Positions 1 through 10,922 of a stretch of DNA of 64,000 nt are shown here, in pieces. Both the position numbers and the translations under genes were made by a program. Source of the stretch: Stereum hirsutum FP-91666 SS1 (lineage: Eukaryota > Basidiomycota > Agaricomycetes > Russulales > Stereaceae); assembly GCF_000264905.1 (NCBI RefSeq), contig NW_006763142.1, positions 980,597 to 1,044,596 of the forward strand. The letters are read 5' to 3'. Within the stretch, counting starts at the first letter, position 1. Each line of letters starts with the position of its first letter. The notes beneath the pieces are model-generated. The model saw nothing but the letters and a program-made list of their open reading frames with translations. It had not been told where the DNA came from and searched no databases.

Positions 1-515
1 CAAGGCCGACGCTTCTTCCCAGCTGAGGAATGTTGGCTTGCTCGTGAGTTCATTCTCTAAAAACGTAGCATGCAACGCAAGGGCGCCACGACCCATCGGA
101 ATTCTCCCTACGGGGTCCATGACCTTCAATCCGAGCAATATATTAATGACGACAACCCAGTACACAACGTCCATAGAATGAAGAGACTTACACCGAAGAC
201 TTCATCGCCAACCTTGAACCTACCCTCCTTCTCTTCCTCTTCGTATACCTCTTCCACAACTCCCGCTCCTTCGTAGTCTGCGATCTCTTGTGCAACAGGA
301 AGCCAATAGGTTCGCATCCAGGTAGGGATTACACGCCAGTAGTACGTCGTGCCCTTGTAGGGCGAGGCGAACTTCATGCGGACACGAACTTGGCCTGATT
401 TGAGTGCTGGAAGGGGATGATCGGGAACGTATTTGAGCACGGAGGGTGAGGAGTATGCGCCGCGGGAGACAACAATCCATGCGGGAGTCGTCCCGGTGGA
501 CGAGAGCGAAGACAT
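1..515 (-). CDS. MDR-family (zinc-type alcohol dehydrogenase/quinone oxidoreductase-like) protein, 5' part, cut by window edge
   Basis: This is the N-terminal GroES-like part of a medium-chain dehydrogenase/reductase. Exon 1 runs 515-192 and exon 2 starts at 123; the intron (191-124, GTAAGT..AG) is 68 nt. Exon 1 encodes TTPAWIVVSRGAY, GQVRVRMKFASPYKGTTY and GDEVFGV. Exon 2 encodes VMDPVGRIPMGRGALALHA and SWEEA. The complete gene at 7228-8780 matches it segment by segment and has an intron at the same place, so the two are paralogues pointing away from each other. The NAD(P)H-binding half lies beyond the left edge. The substrate is unknown. The ATG at 515 is chosen because it aligns with the paralogue's start. 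Confidence 0.85.
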
Positions 516-2194
516 GTCAATCAGGTTCCACGGTGTATACGAAGGCGAGTGTCTTTAAGTGGGAGCAGGATGTGAGTGGGAGTAGGCTGACATGTTCAGC
601 ATGTGCGCTCATTATAAGTCTCTAAAGGAACCTAGGTTCGGCCGTGAATAGTCAAGCCAAGACTGAGGATAAGTTACTGAAGGCATACAATTTCCCTGGT
701 TCCTCCCACCAGATACCGCAGACGAGCAGCGACGCGACGTGTAATCGGTCGGATTCAACTGCATACATCGCAGAGGGCACTCTTATCTGACAAATAGACA
801 ATGGACCTGGAAAATGGGTCATTGGACCATGGCGCAATACGGTAGCACTGTGAGCGCGCAACTAAGACGCAGTATTGCAACCCGGAAGTAAGACCAGGAA
901 AGGGCCAGAATATTTAGAAAATTAGCTTCCGACATATATGATGCCAGCTACAGCCTATTGACTGGGGTTTCCGACCTGCCAAAAGGCTGCATAATACTTA
1001 CAGCGAGTTTCGAAATGATACGGAATTCCATCTTTCGCGTTTTGGCTCAGCCACAGCTCGGCAGCGACGGAGCTTGCGACGGCACGGAGGTCTCCGCGAA
1101 CTTGTCTGGACCGTTTTGTATAACCGCTGTGGCCCAACTGTGGCCATCCATGTTTCTCGCTCTGTCCGTCAGTGTAATCAAGAAGAAAGCTCTGTAAAAT
1201 ACATCCATAAGTACAAATGTCTATACGGCAATATTTTCACAGAAATACGACCTTAGAAGAAACTGTCAAGTGATGACTTGCCCCATGCTTGTCGCCAGAA
1301 GCCTGCACGCATACCAAAACCTTTGAAGAACATTATGTGAATCTAGCACTCATCAATATTCTATAATTGGGTAATTTCCTCCCTCCCATATGTTCCTCTC
1401 GGTTCCCTGTTTATTTACGCACAGGAATTTGAAAGGTCATCGAGCACTTTGTGCATTGGGCCACACACAGGCAAGCCTTGCGGAAATTCCCGTGCCGCGC
1501 ATGATCCGTCACTGCCGAGCTGTGGCTGAGCCAAAATGCGAAAGATGGAGCTCCGTATCATTTCGAAACTCGCTGTAATACCCGTAGCCTTTGAAGTTGA
1601 GGTAGAGAACCGGAGTCGCCCGTGATCCACCGGCACAGCCACAATGGGGACAAAAAATGGGCCCATCTGCAGAAGGTGGCTTCAGCTTTGAAGCACAAGG
1701 ATTAGAAAGATGACAGAGCGCACCAGAGCCTACTCCCGTTGACGGAGAAAATACGCTCGGGTTACGGAACATGTGCGCGCGAAGGTTTGGAGTCGGCGGA
1801 GAGCACACGATACCCCAGACATCCGAGTGTTCCCCAAGAGGTTCAAGCATTCGTCTGTACTTGTGAGCTCGATAGTTCATTTCTGCGTTGTATCATTCCA
1901 CAACACCAGACTTGATACGAGTACAGACTGGTCCATGGGTATAATCTTGCATGCGAAGAGAGAACATCCCGAGTGTTCACCAACAGAACGACAATTATCT
2001 CGTCATTATTATGACGCCCGAACTCAGTAGTATTATAACATAAAACACAACGAAGGGCGGATCTAAGACACGGGTATAACTACATCATGCAACCCCACGC
2101 GAATGAATTAGCGTTGTCAAACTGGCAGCCAACAAGGTAACTTACCAATAATCCGAAACAGAGAGCGGAATGAACACATCCTCCTTAGCACTCT
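516..2194. other. Intergenic stretch without a supported gene
   Basis: No ORF here resembles a known family. The stretch holds one clear inverted repeat (998-1578, listed separately). Near 2143 on the minus strand there is a strong GGTAAGTTA splice-donor-like site. It lies just past the stop codon assigned to the serine palmitoyltransferase small subunit, so the 3' end of that gene may be spliced differently from the model given. Confidence 0.5.
998..1578. repeat. Inverted repeat with ~90-bp arms (998-1090 and 1488-1578)
   Basis: The left arm starts TTACAGCGAGTTTCGAAATG and the right arm is its reverse complement with a few substitutions; GGCTCAGCCACAGCTCGGCAG is shared exactly. About 400 bp separate the arms. 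No ORF in the spacer is recognisable. It may be the remnant of a foldback or inverted DNA transposon. The flanks do not show a clear target-site duplication. Confidence 0.7.
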
Positions 2195-2686
2195 CTATAA
2201 TCCTATCTTGTCCATCCCAATGGTCGTCTTGAGCGTGCCCACGGCGCGATGCAAGGGTGTCCAATCCAGCTGCTCTTGCCTTCCGAGGAGATAGTACATG
2301 CCGCGTTGGTAGAGGAACTGGAGGTGGTACGGGAGGTACTTGTACACGCCAATGACGAACAGGCTCGTGATGATCGTGAAGAGGGTCACTATATATGCCC
2401 AGTAAGCTCTGGTGGCCCACGAAGTGAAGAATAAGGACGACGCACTGAGAAAAGCCTTCTCCCATGGCTCCAACATGGTAAACACGAATGTGGCTTCAAA
2501 CCAAATTCGGCAACGCCAAATCATCGCGCTCAAAGGGGCAGATGGAGAGTCGTACGGAGCGAGGTCCCAAGTGAAGATGGTAGGCTCAGCTTTGCGAGCG
2601 GGCGACGCGGTCGCTACACCGGTGCTGCTAGGGCTGGCGCTGGCCGCCTTGGGGGTGAGAGTCGTCGTGCTAGAGTGTGCTGACAT
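2195..2686 (-). CDS. Small subunit of serine palmitoyltransferase (ssSPT family)
   Basis: Small ER-membrane activator of serine palmitoyltransferase, the first enzyme of sphingolipid synthesis. The hallmark is FVFTMLEPWEK followed by a hydrophobic helix and YKYLPYHL, which matches the SPTSSA pattern (MLEPWER...FMPQH). A 57-nt intron (2445-2389, GTGCGT..TAG) lies inside an open reading frame and contains no stop codon. Removing it gives 24 residues between EPWE and the PYH motif, the same spacing as in human SPTSSA; leaving it in would insert 19 residues into the helix. The spliced product is about 144 aa. The Ser/Thr/Ala-rich N-terminus is poorly conserved. The start at 2686 (MSAHSS) is chosen; an in-frame start at 2719 is possible. 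The 3' end is less certain. Confidence 0.8.
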   Translation of the reverse strand: MSAHSSTTTLTPKAASASPSSTGVATASPARKAEPTIFTWDLAPYDSPSAPLSAMIWRCRIWFEATFVFTMLEPWEKAFLSASSLFFTSWATRAYWAYIVTLFTIITSLFVIGVYKYLPYHLQFLYQRGMYYLLGRQEQLDWTPLHRAVGTLKTTIGMDKIGL

Positions 2687-3107
2687 TATTATATAGCAAG
2701 AAGAGACCAAAATTGGCAAGAATATGTTCGCCGAGGTTCGGATTAAAGTGGGTGCTCGTCGCTGTCAGATCACAGAACTGAGAAACGAAACGGAAGGATA
2801 CACGACTTGGCCGATGCCGGCTTCGGCTGCCTTTGCGTTCTCACGCTCGCCGCCACCCTCCGTCGCCACCTTCGACAACGACGGCGATATTGTCACTCAG
2901 AGAACACCAAAGAAGATCGATAAGTGCAAAACGAAGCCTGGGTATACATACAATCGCACAGTTACAGTTACATGACTTTGAGCAAAATCTAACCGCTACT
3001 CCCGACCTCAAGCGAAAATTTCCGACTATGTGGGACCAGACGCCTCCACCCCGTACAAGCAGGTCCACGGCACATCCCATGTCGTTTCCCAAGATACATC
3101 ACGTCTG

Positions 3108-6100
3108 TTAGGTCGAGACCTTGATGCTATTGAGACGCACGACCAGCGGCAGCAGCGCCATGTTCTCACTCGCCGCGTAGTACTGCACGCAGTCAATGTG
3201 GACCTGCATGGAAGGGACGGCTCAGTCAGGTCGACCATACATCGAGTAAAAGGACGAGCGGAACGAGTGCTTACCCTAAGCCTATATTTGGATAAGCAGT
3301 AAATATAAAATCATCATTAGGTGAGCGGCAACGGGGAGAAGACGTCGCAGTCGGCACGCCCTCCGAACGCCTTATGGTTGAAGCATTGCCCCATGGCTTC
3401 CGTGCCGTGGAGGACGAATGATAAAGACAGAGGATGACTTACCAATGATTGAAGTTGGTCTCGAACTTTGTGAAGAACTCCCACCGCTTTTCCGATGTCG
3501 ACTGACCCACCTCTCCACTTTCCGAAGCAGACACTACATGGACCGCACTCTTCGTGAGGTGCATCGTGTACAACGAGAAAGTGGAACACGTCATTATCAG
3601 TTTTGAGTATGCCTGATGCGATGGTTTATTAGCCACGTAGAATTCACCAAGAGGGGGGATAATTAACCCACCTTGAGGAGCCTCGAACTCGTCAACATAC
3701 ACTCCTTCGTACACGTGTCCAGAAAGTCAACATGATCTCTTAATAGCTGGTCCACCGTCGTCACTTTCGCCAACTTCGCTTCCAGCGTCCTCCAATTCGG
3801 CTCAAGCACCTCGAACGTCACAAATGCCAAAATCTGCTGCACCCACGCCAACATCCTCGCCCGCAGGACGAACACCCTCAGTCGCCACTTCTCGAACTCC
3901 GGCTGCTGTGGCATCGGAACCCGCCACGGTGTCGCCTTCTGATCGATCCACATCGCGGATAAAGCTTGTTCGACACTTTTTAGGTGGAGGAGGAAGCGGA
4001 AGATGAGCTGGTATCGCAAAATGGTATTGCGCGAGATGACGAGTGAGAGTGGAAATTTGACATTGAAGTCGAGCGTGAATACATCGATGGCTGCGTAGAA
4101 TGCGAATCAAAATGAGGAAAACATAACGTCGTCAGTCATAAACGTACCAGAGATTTGTTTCTTGTCGTCCTTCTCCTTTTGTGCATGCACGCCGTTCTCC
4201 ACTCCCTCTTCGAAGCCTATCACCCCATTCACACTCACGACCTTCAGTAACCAATCGTACAGTCCGCCCTGGGCCAACGCTACCCTCACGTCCTCCCTAA
4301 ACATCACATCGTCTCCATGCGCGTCTGCATTCAGTACAATGTCTAGTAAACTCTGCAGTTTCGAGACCGAAACCGACTTCACTGGTCTGCGCAGCTCCGG
4401 ATATGCAGTGTCGAGGAAGTTGGTGAGGAAAGAGGCATGCGAAAGGAAGAAGTACCGCTTCAGGCACCGTAGTCGCGGTATCAGGTCTTGATCCTTGATG
4501 AGGAGTTGTAGAAGAGTGCGGTTTGCGTATGTGTAATCGTCCTCGATGGATTTATAGAACCTGAGTAACTATCAATTAGCTATCGGGATGAACTGTGGGG
4601 TGCAATGGCACTCGCTTTTCGTCGTCCATAGAGTAGCTCTCTTCAATGATACTCTTGTCTCGTCGGACGTCGATACCGCACTCCCGAATCACATTCAAAT
4701 ACTTCCCCGCGAGCAACACCTTGTGTTTCCAACTCTCGAGCAGTGGCGGTACGCACGCCCCACCGGGTAGTCTTCCGCTCATAGTCCTGGGCGGGGGAAC
4801 ACCAGCCTGCAGTCGCGTGTTGGGGGCTGATAAGGTCGACCCGTCTCTCAACTAACCAATACACTCCGTCAGACGCAGCATCATTACCAACCATAGAAAC
4901 ACTCACCGTATACCGCCGGTCCCAGTATTCATCCGTATAGTCCTTGTCCAGCGTACCCCTATCGATGAACTTGCTCTCCTTCACACACAGCTCCTCGTAC
5001 GGATCTACTAACCGTCCAGTTCTCGTCCACATCTGCAACATAGCCACATAGGGTTTCCCCGCCGCCTCCAACAACGCTCCGTAAACCGTCTTCGCCGCCG
5101 GATCTCCCGCCATATTCTGCACCCTATCATGCAATATCGCCAGCACCTCTCCTCCCTTCACCGCAATTGAGCTCGCTTCGATCCCACCGCCATCGATCTG
5201 CGATAATACGGCTTTGAGGCCAGCGCCACCCAGTCCGAGGGCTTCATTTCGTTCCGCATCTTCTTCATCTTCTTCGTCGTCTGAGGAATGAGAAGAGGAT
5301 GCGCTGTCGTCTGCGTTGGCGAGTTCGGTGGTGAGTTGGTAGATGAGGTGAAGTGTGTGGACGGTTGGGTGGACGTAGAACCAGAGTTTCTGGAGCGTAA
5401 ATTGTGGGGAGGTACTATAGGCATGCTCGAGTTGAGAGAGGAGGGTTTGGTAGTCCTGTCAAAAGTGCACACTTGAGAATAGTGCAATAGCAATAGATCA
5501 TCCCCGCATTCGTCTTGCAGCAGAATATAGGGCAACGAACATACCTTCAACATATCCCGAATTGCTGCACATAATGCATGATTTACCAAACCGAAGTCCA
5601 AATGACTTCGAAGCTCGATGAAAGATGAAACGGCGGTGTAATATGTGGCGAGGGGAAGTATCCGTTCCACTAGATCTCGTAGTGACTGGTCTTTAAATTG
5701 TCAGGAAGGTCAGAAGACGTTCACCATTCAGCCAGTGGGCCACACGCACCTAACTTCCTTGAAACCGTGAATTTGATCCCTTGGAGTGGATCGTCGTCCT
5801 CCGGTGAATACTCTTCATGATACGTGACATGGGTGCCTTCAATACCCTAACGCGACGAATATGTCCTAAGTTCACGGAACCTGGTGTGTTGAATAAGGTA
5901 GGACGCACCATCAGCACATAGAGCAAGTCTTCCAATATGACTGCCTCTTGGATCTCCAAAGGCATGGTCTCGAGTTGTTCTTCTTTCGCTTTACCTTTCG
6001 ATTTGGGCGCTGAAGCGCCTGAAGCAACTCGTACGCGTGAATTGAGAGGTGCGCGAACGAAGGACTCTTCAGCGATGAAGGATGGTTCTATGGGTCCTAT

Positions 6101-6388
6101 AAGTTAATTTCTGAATCAGTTGAACGTTCCTGAGTTTTTCATGGTAAACAAAACGTGCCTCCACGTCTGTCATGTTGCATGCGTCCATCATACACATCTT
6201 CATCCTCCTCCTCAAAGCCTTGTCGATTTCGCCTGACAGATGCGATGGTCCCTGTTACCTGCGAGAGATATAGAAAAGGTCGTGACACAAATTAAGGACA
6301 AAACACTCACTTTTGTGTACTCTTTCGTCGAGAGTGCCAAATTCTTCCTTCTGCTTAGACTGTTACGATTTGGAGTGTAGGGGTTCAT
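3108..6388 (-). CDS. Gamma-tubulin complex component 2 (GCP2/Spc97/Alp4 family)
   Basis: Core scaffold of the gamma-tubulin complex that nucleates microtubules at the spindle pole body. Twelve exons: 6388-6312, 6258-6159, 6097-5909, 5846-5750, 5690-5545, 5455-4907, 4851-4616, 4560-4148, 4090-3672, 3612-3443, 3281-3275, 3203-3108. They sum to 2499 nt, 832 aa, in frame throughout. GRIP1 hallmarks: KLDQSLRDLVERILPL, KLWFYVHPTVHTL, LLAGKYLNVIRECG. GRIP2 hallmarks: YANRTLLQLLIKDQDLI, RCLKRYFFLSHASFLTNFLD, NTILRYQLIFRFLLHLKSVE, FLDTCTKECMLTSSRLLK, and a C-terminal CVQYYAASENMALLPLVVRL. Two introns have GC donors (6158-6098, 4615-4561), and a 7-nt exon is needed to keep frame before the last exon. 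GCP2 rather than GCP3 is inferred from the TKECMLTS segment and the domain order. Confidence 0.93.
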
Positions 6389-7227
6389 GATGGACTTGGG
6401 TGGTGGTGGTGATGGTTAAAGACCAAGTTTCGATCGCGTCTTGGGCGCCACACACGCGCCTAACATGATGTGGCGTGGAGGCGAAGTGTTGTTGAAATAC
6501 GAGCCTACGAAGGCCTGCGACTCTCTGCGACTGTCTACAACCTTCGTTTTAACCCATATTCATCTCGACTGTTTTTCTCTGATGTCCGTGTCGGTATTTG
6601 TAAAACTCATGGACTCCTTAAATAATCACGGAGCACGCCTTGATCCAACATTCAAGAAATGGATAGTTACAGCGACACGCAAGCTTGAAAACACGCCGGC
6701 CGAGTTTGCCTGAGTGGACAAGGTGGACACAGTACTAGTCGCGCTCTTTTGATGCTCTCGATATGAAAAGGCTACATGACATCCATTGGGTGACTTTCCG
6801 TAGGGGGTTTGTGCACGTTCTAGGCCTAGAACACAGAAAAGAGGCTCAGATCGATTTTTGATTGGCTGAGCCTCGTATTTGTACTTCTGTGCATCAAGAA
6901 ACACTCCTAGACTCTGCTACGGAAAGTCACCCATTCAAGTTGAGGACCACTCGGTGTCCATTCGTTCCATTGTGGCTGTGCTTGCTCCAGGAACGTCTCG
7001 CGCTGCCCTCTATCGTGACCGTAGCGCACGCTCTATAGTGGTCTCTTCGACGCCAATGCTTCCTAATGTCTCTCAGATGGGATTGTTTCACTTGATATTA
7101 TTTAAGGTCTTTCCTGCTAATGACCATCACATTCTTGATCTGGCGAGTACTTAAACCAGCGAGGCTTAGTACGAAGTTCTTTCAGTATTCCCCGCTATTC
7201 CTCTCCAAGTCCCAGCTCCAAACTGCA
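6389..7227. other. Intergenic region between divergent GCP2 and MDR genes
   Basis: This is the shared upstream region of GCP2 (minus) and the MDR gene (plus). I see no coding sequence in it. It holds a foldback structure at 6785-6935 (listed separately). Confidence 0.5.
6785..6935. repeat. Small foldback (MITE-like) element with 19-bp terminal inverted repeats
   Basis: The arm at 6785-6803 (ATTGGGTGACTTTCCGTAG) is matched in inverse orientation at 6917-6935 with one mismatch. Inside, GAGGCTCAG (6841-6849) and CTGAGCCTC (6866-6874) form a second, perfect hairpin. The total length is 151 bp. No target-site duplication is obvious. It could instead be a regulatory stem-loop in the divergent promoter region. 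Confidence 0.6.
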
Positions 7228-8780
7228 ATGTCCCCCTCGCTCGCGTCTACCGGAACTACTCCCGCCTGGGTAGTTTCCTCTCGTGGTCCATACTCCTCAC
7301 GCGCCGCCCTCGAATATGTTCCGGACCATCCTCTGGTAGCACTTAAACCAGGCCAGGTTCGCGTTCGAATGAAGTTCGCGTCGGCGTACAAGGGCACAAC
7401 ATACTCCTGGCATGTAATACCCACTTTTGTGCGGAAGCATGTGTTCTCCACCCCACATGAGATCGCAGATTTCGAAGGGGCGGGTGTGGTTGAGGAGGTT
7501 TATGAGGGACCCGGAAAGAAAAGTAGGTTCAAAGTTGGCGATGAGGTGTTTGGTGTAAGCTTTCTCATTTCAACTATTTTGCCCGGGATGATAAACCTGA
7601 TTCTGATCGGTTGCTCTTCAATGTGGCTCTTGAACAGGCTATGGATCCTGTTGGAAAAATCTCCGCGGGCCGTGGTGTAATGGCTTTGCACGCGACGTAC
7701 CTTGAGGGGGAACTCTCGCATAAGCCGAAGCTCCTCACCTGGGAGGAGGCTGCAGGTGCGAATGGCATGGCTCAGACGGGTGTGTTATATCCAAATTTTT
7801 GTCTCTCAAATGTGTGTCCTTGCTGATTAAACAATGCGGGTGTTTGCTCTTTTTGTTAGCCTATTTCTGTATGATCGAAGTAGGCAAGCTTCGCGCGGGA
7901 CAGCGGATTTTCTTAAATGGTGTGTTTGCACAGCTCATTCTACACCCCTTTTCTTCTGTGACGGCACTTGGGCTACGGTGTGACTTATCACTATATTTTC
8001 TAGGCGGCTCTACGTCGGTAGGGCTGGTAGGGATTCAGATCGCAAAGGCAGTGGGTGCATACGTTGTCACGTCTTGTTCGGCAAAGAACTTCGACCTTGT
8101 AAAGCAGATGGGGGCTGACGAGGTAAATTTTAAGTTATATCTGGCTGCGTAACTATCTGACCCGATCTATTGTCACACTCAGATCTTCGACTACACTGCA
8201 CAACCCTTACACGAACAGCTAACTGCCAAATTTTCCGGTGCAAAGAGCTTCGACCTGATTTTCGACGCCGCCGGTACAAGGTCACTGTACTTGCACAGTC
8301 CATCTTATCTTATTCCGAGTGGGCGATTCCTTGCTGTCGGAGGCGATCTCAATTCCGTATGTAGCTCGGTTTCCTTCGAGATCGTCCTTCCCCGTTTACC
8401 ACGTACTTCATACTGATAGGATTGAATGCGTTTGCTCAGTACTCCGTCTCGCGCTTCATTCTGGATATCTTCCTGAACACATGGCAGCCGACCTGGCTCG
8501 GTGGCACGCCTCGCAAATTTACCTTCCTAAACACTTTCTTCAATCTGGAGAGGACACAGAAGCTCATCGAGCTCATCGACAAAGGTTGGTACAGTGCTGT
8601 CTCACCCCTTATCACGACCGCTGAAATGACGTTCATTGAAACCTTACAATAGGGATGCTGCATGTACCTGTGGATTCTGTCTGGCCCCTCCAAGATGTGA
8701 GGCAGGCATATGAGAGAGCTCTTTCTGGACGAGCGAGAGGGAAGGTCGTCGTCCGTATTGATGCCGGTGACATGCAATAA
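7228..8780 (+). CDS. MDR-family zinc-type alcohol dehydrogenase/quinone oxidoreductase-like protein
   Basis: Probable NAD(P)H-dependent oxidoreductase of the medium-chain superfamily. Seven exons: 7228-7554, 7638-7779, 7860-7919, 8004-8122, 8183-8356, 8440-8584, 8653-8780. They total 1095 nt, 364 aa. The N-terminal GroES-like fold includes GQVRVRMKFASAYKGTTY and GDEVFGV. The Rossmann half has the nucleotide loop GGSTSVGLVGIQIAKAVG, followed by KQMGADE and DLIFDAAG. The C-terminus ends ALSGRARGKVVVRIDAGD. The catalytic-zinc Cys/His cluster of true alcohol dehydrogenases is not seen, so a zinc-independent quinone reductase-like enzyme is more likely. The substrate is unknown. A paralogue lies at 1-515 in opposite orientation. 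Confidence 0.9.
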
Positions 8781-9082
8781 TGATAGTTATGGCCCACCGT
8801 ACTATACACGCTTAGGGTTATGAATAAGGAGCACCAGCACACTAGCTTTCGGTCCTTGGATCGAACTTATGCTGAGCAGGAGAAGATCGAGGTCGTTCAA
8901 ACTTTAAAAACTTGCGCCTACATTACGTCAAAGTCGGTGTTAACTTTGGATTGATCAGGCAAATTGTTCGCACGGTGCGCGCAGAGCCAAACATGAACCA
9001 AACGACAGTGCTTCTCTCCCCTCTTCGTTCTCTACCTCATCGTTCACGGACCCCTTCGTCTTTGGTTTCGTCGTCGTTGTGC

Positions 9083-10385
9083 ATGATGTTCTCGCTCATC
9101 TTTAGGCGAAGTGTGTTCCGCACACCCGCCATTTTTAACACCTCTGTCCCATTCCAATTCCAACAACAACTTCAAACGCGAACTTTCTTAACCGCGTCGG
9201 CACCGCGTCACCTTGCCGCCCGCACGACCACGGCCACGACGAAATCCGAGGCTGGGTCTGGCACAAAGGCAAAGGCACCTTTTCCTAAAGCCAAATCTGC
9301 GACCAATGTTAAGGCTGCGAGTAAGCCCAAGACGAAAGCTCAGGCGAAGCCGAAGAAACCCAAGGCAGCACCCAAACCCAAAGTCAAGAAGATAGTGAAG
9401 CCTCCTCGTATGTCTCCTTTTATTTTGTATCTTCTGCTTCGCAAACCGCTGACGAGGCTGCCATTCTCACTCCTACCCACATTCGGTGCATCTGATGTGG
9501 TCACGCCTGTCAATTATCTCTCTTCGTCGATATCAGGGGTCAAAGTAACACGAGAGGACTTACCACCCAAGCGTCCCGGCTCGGGCTACATCCTCTATTC
9601 CTACGATTACAGGGCTACTCATCCCGTTGACGACAAAACTGTAACTGCCCAGCAAGAATTGGTGAAACGTATAGGTACGGCGTGGACTGAACTTCCCGAT
9701 GCAGAGAAAGCTGTTCGTACTTCAACACCTCTACCGTCGCAGGCGCGTGGTCTTGATTTTTGTTCTGTTTGAATGTATAGTCGTATGTGGAGCGCGCGCG
9801 TACCGAGTTCGCAGCGTACAAAATCGAGTACGACAAGTGGGCAGTCAACGTCCGTCCAGAGGTTTTCAAAGAAATAAACAACAAACGCACCAAGAAGGGG
9901 CAGGCCAAGCTTAGGAAGCCACTCGATCCTGGCGTGCCGAAGCGCCCTCTCAATGGCTGGACGAAGTGAGTATCTATCTACATCGTCGCTTACTTTCCTG
10001 CTATGATTATCTTTCCGCTACTTACCTCGTGTGGTGATTATCAACAGTTTCCTCACCGAATTCATCGCTCAACATCCCGAAATCGCTGATGGAACTCGGA
10101 GCGACCGCGTTTCCAGGTGGTCGAAGGCTGCTAAGGCTGCTTGGGACAGCATGTCAGAAGAGGAGAAGGTTCGTAACTGAGTCCTTGCTTCAGACTCTAC
10201 TGTACTCGCCGCAATCCCTTCCTGCCAGTTTCTCACCATAGTTTTTTTTGCTGACCCTCTTCGCTTCACCTGGTATATAGAACAAGTACAACGAACCGTA
10301 CCGCCTCGCATTGAAGGACTATAAAGACAAGATGGTTGCACATAATGCTGCTCTCAAGGAGCTCGAGGCCGCCGGCCGTGCTTAA
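9083..10385 (+). CDS. HMG-box protein with two boxes and a mitochondrial-type presequence (Abf2/TFAM-like)
   Basis: Likely DNA-bending and packaging protein of mitochondrial nucleoids. Five exons: 9083-9407, 9537-9712, 9781-9965, 10048-10168, 10281-10385; 303 aa. Residues 1-40 are basic and lack acidic residues (MMFSLIFRRSVFRTPA..), as expected for a matrix targeting signal. A Lys/Ala/Pro-rich stretch follows to about residue 110. Box 1 starts at PPKRPGSGYILYSYDYR and continues through IGTAWTELPDAEKASYVERA. Box 2 starts at VPKRPLNGWTNFLTEFIAQH and continues through SRWSKAAKAAWDSMSEEEKNKYNEPY. An upstream in-frame ATG at 8994 would bury the presequence, so 9083 is preferred. Mitochondrial location is inferred, not shown. 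Confidence 0.85.
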
Positions 10386-10922
10386 GCTTGATATGGAGTC
10401 CTGACATTCATACGTCTTCCCGAGCTTTCCGTCTCATACTTACTCCTGTCGTCATCGTCCGTCCACACGTCTCTCGCCCAGATCTATGCCTGTGTTACCT
10501 ATCGTACCGTTCACCGCATATGCAGACTTCGTTTTTAAAATGAAACCCAATGCTTGTCCAATGATATTGATTCGCAGCGCCTGCCGAGATGTTGGCCCTC
10601 CCTTTTGTTCCGGGTGCATCTCCTGATTATTACTATGTACTCGATTATGCTCAGCGATTGATGATGATACTCATCTATATTCAGGTAATATCGGGGAGGA
10701 AGTAAGAACGTGCCCCGGTACTTCGACCGTTTGTTTTCAACAAACTCTACATACCCAATATATATTACTTCTTGTTCCCTCAACACGCTTTGCCAATCTA
10801 TCCAACTTGATCGGCATTCCTCTCTTGAAAGCCCCGCCTCCGCCTTCTCCTTACCGCTCACAGCCTTCATCAGCCCCTGCCACATCTCAATTGCCTTGGA
10901 CTTGAACCCGCTTACTCCCTAT
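10386..10922. other. Convergent intergenic region
   Basis: This separates the stop codons of the HMG-box gene (plus) and the FAD monooxygenase (minus). No gene or notable repeat is seen; it probably holds both 3' UTRs. Confidence 0.5.

Noticed and set aside
3330..3420. Small GCP2 exon encoding ACRLRRLLPVAAHL instead of the 7-nt microexon
   Set aside because: The acceptor is possible, but no GT donor follows before an in-frame stop, and the frame would not join the last exon.
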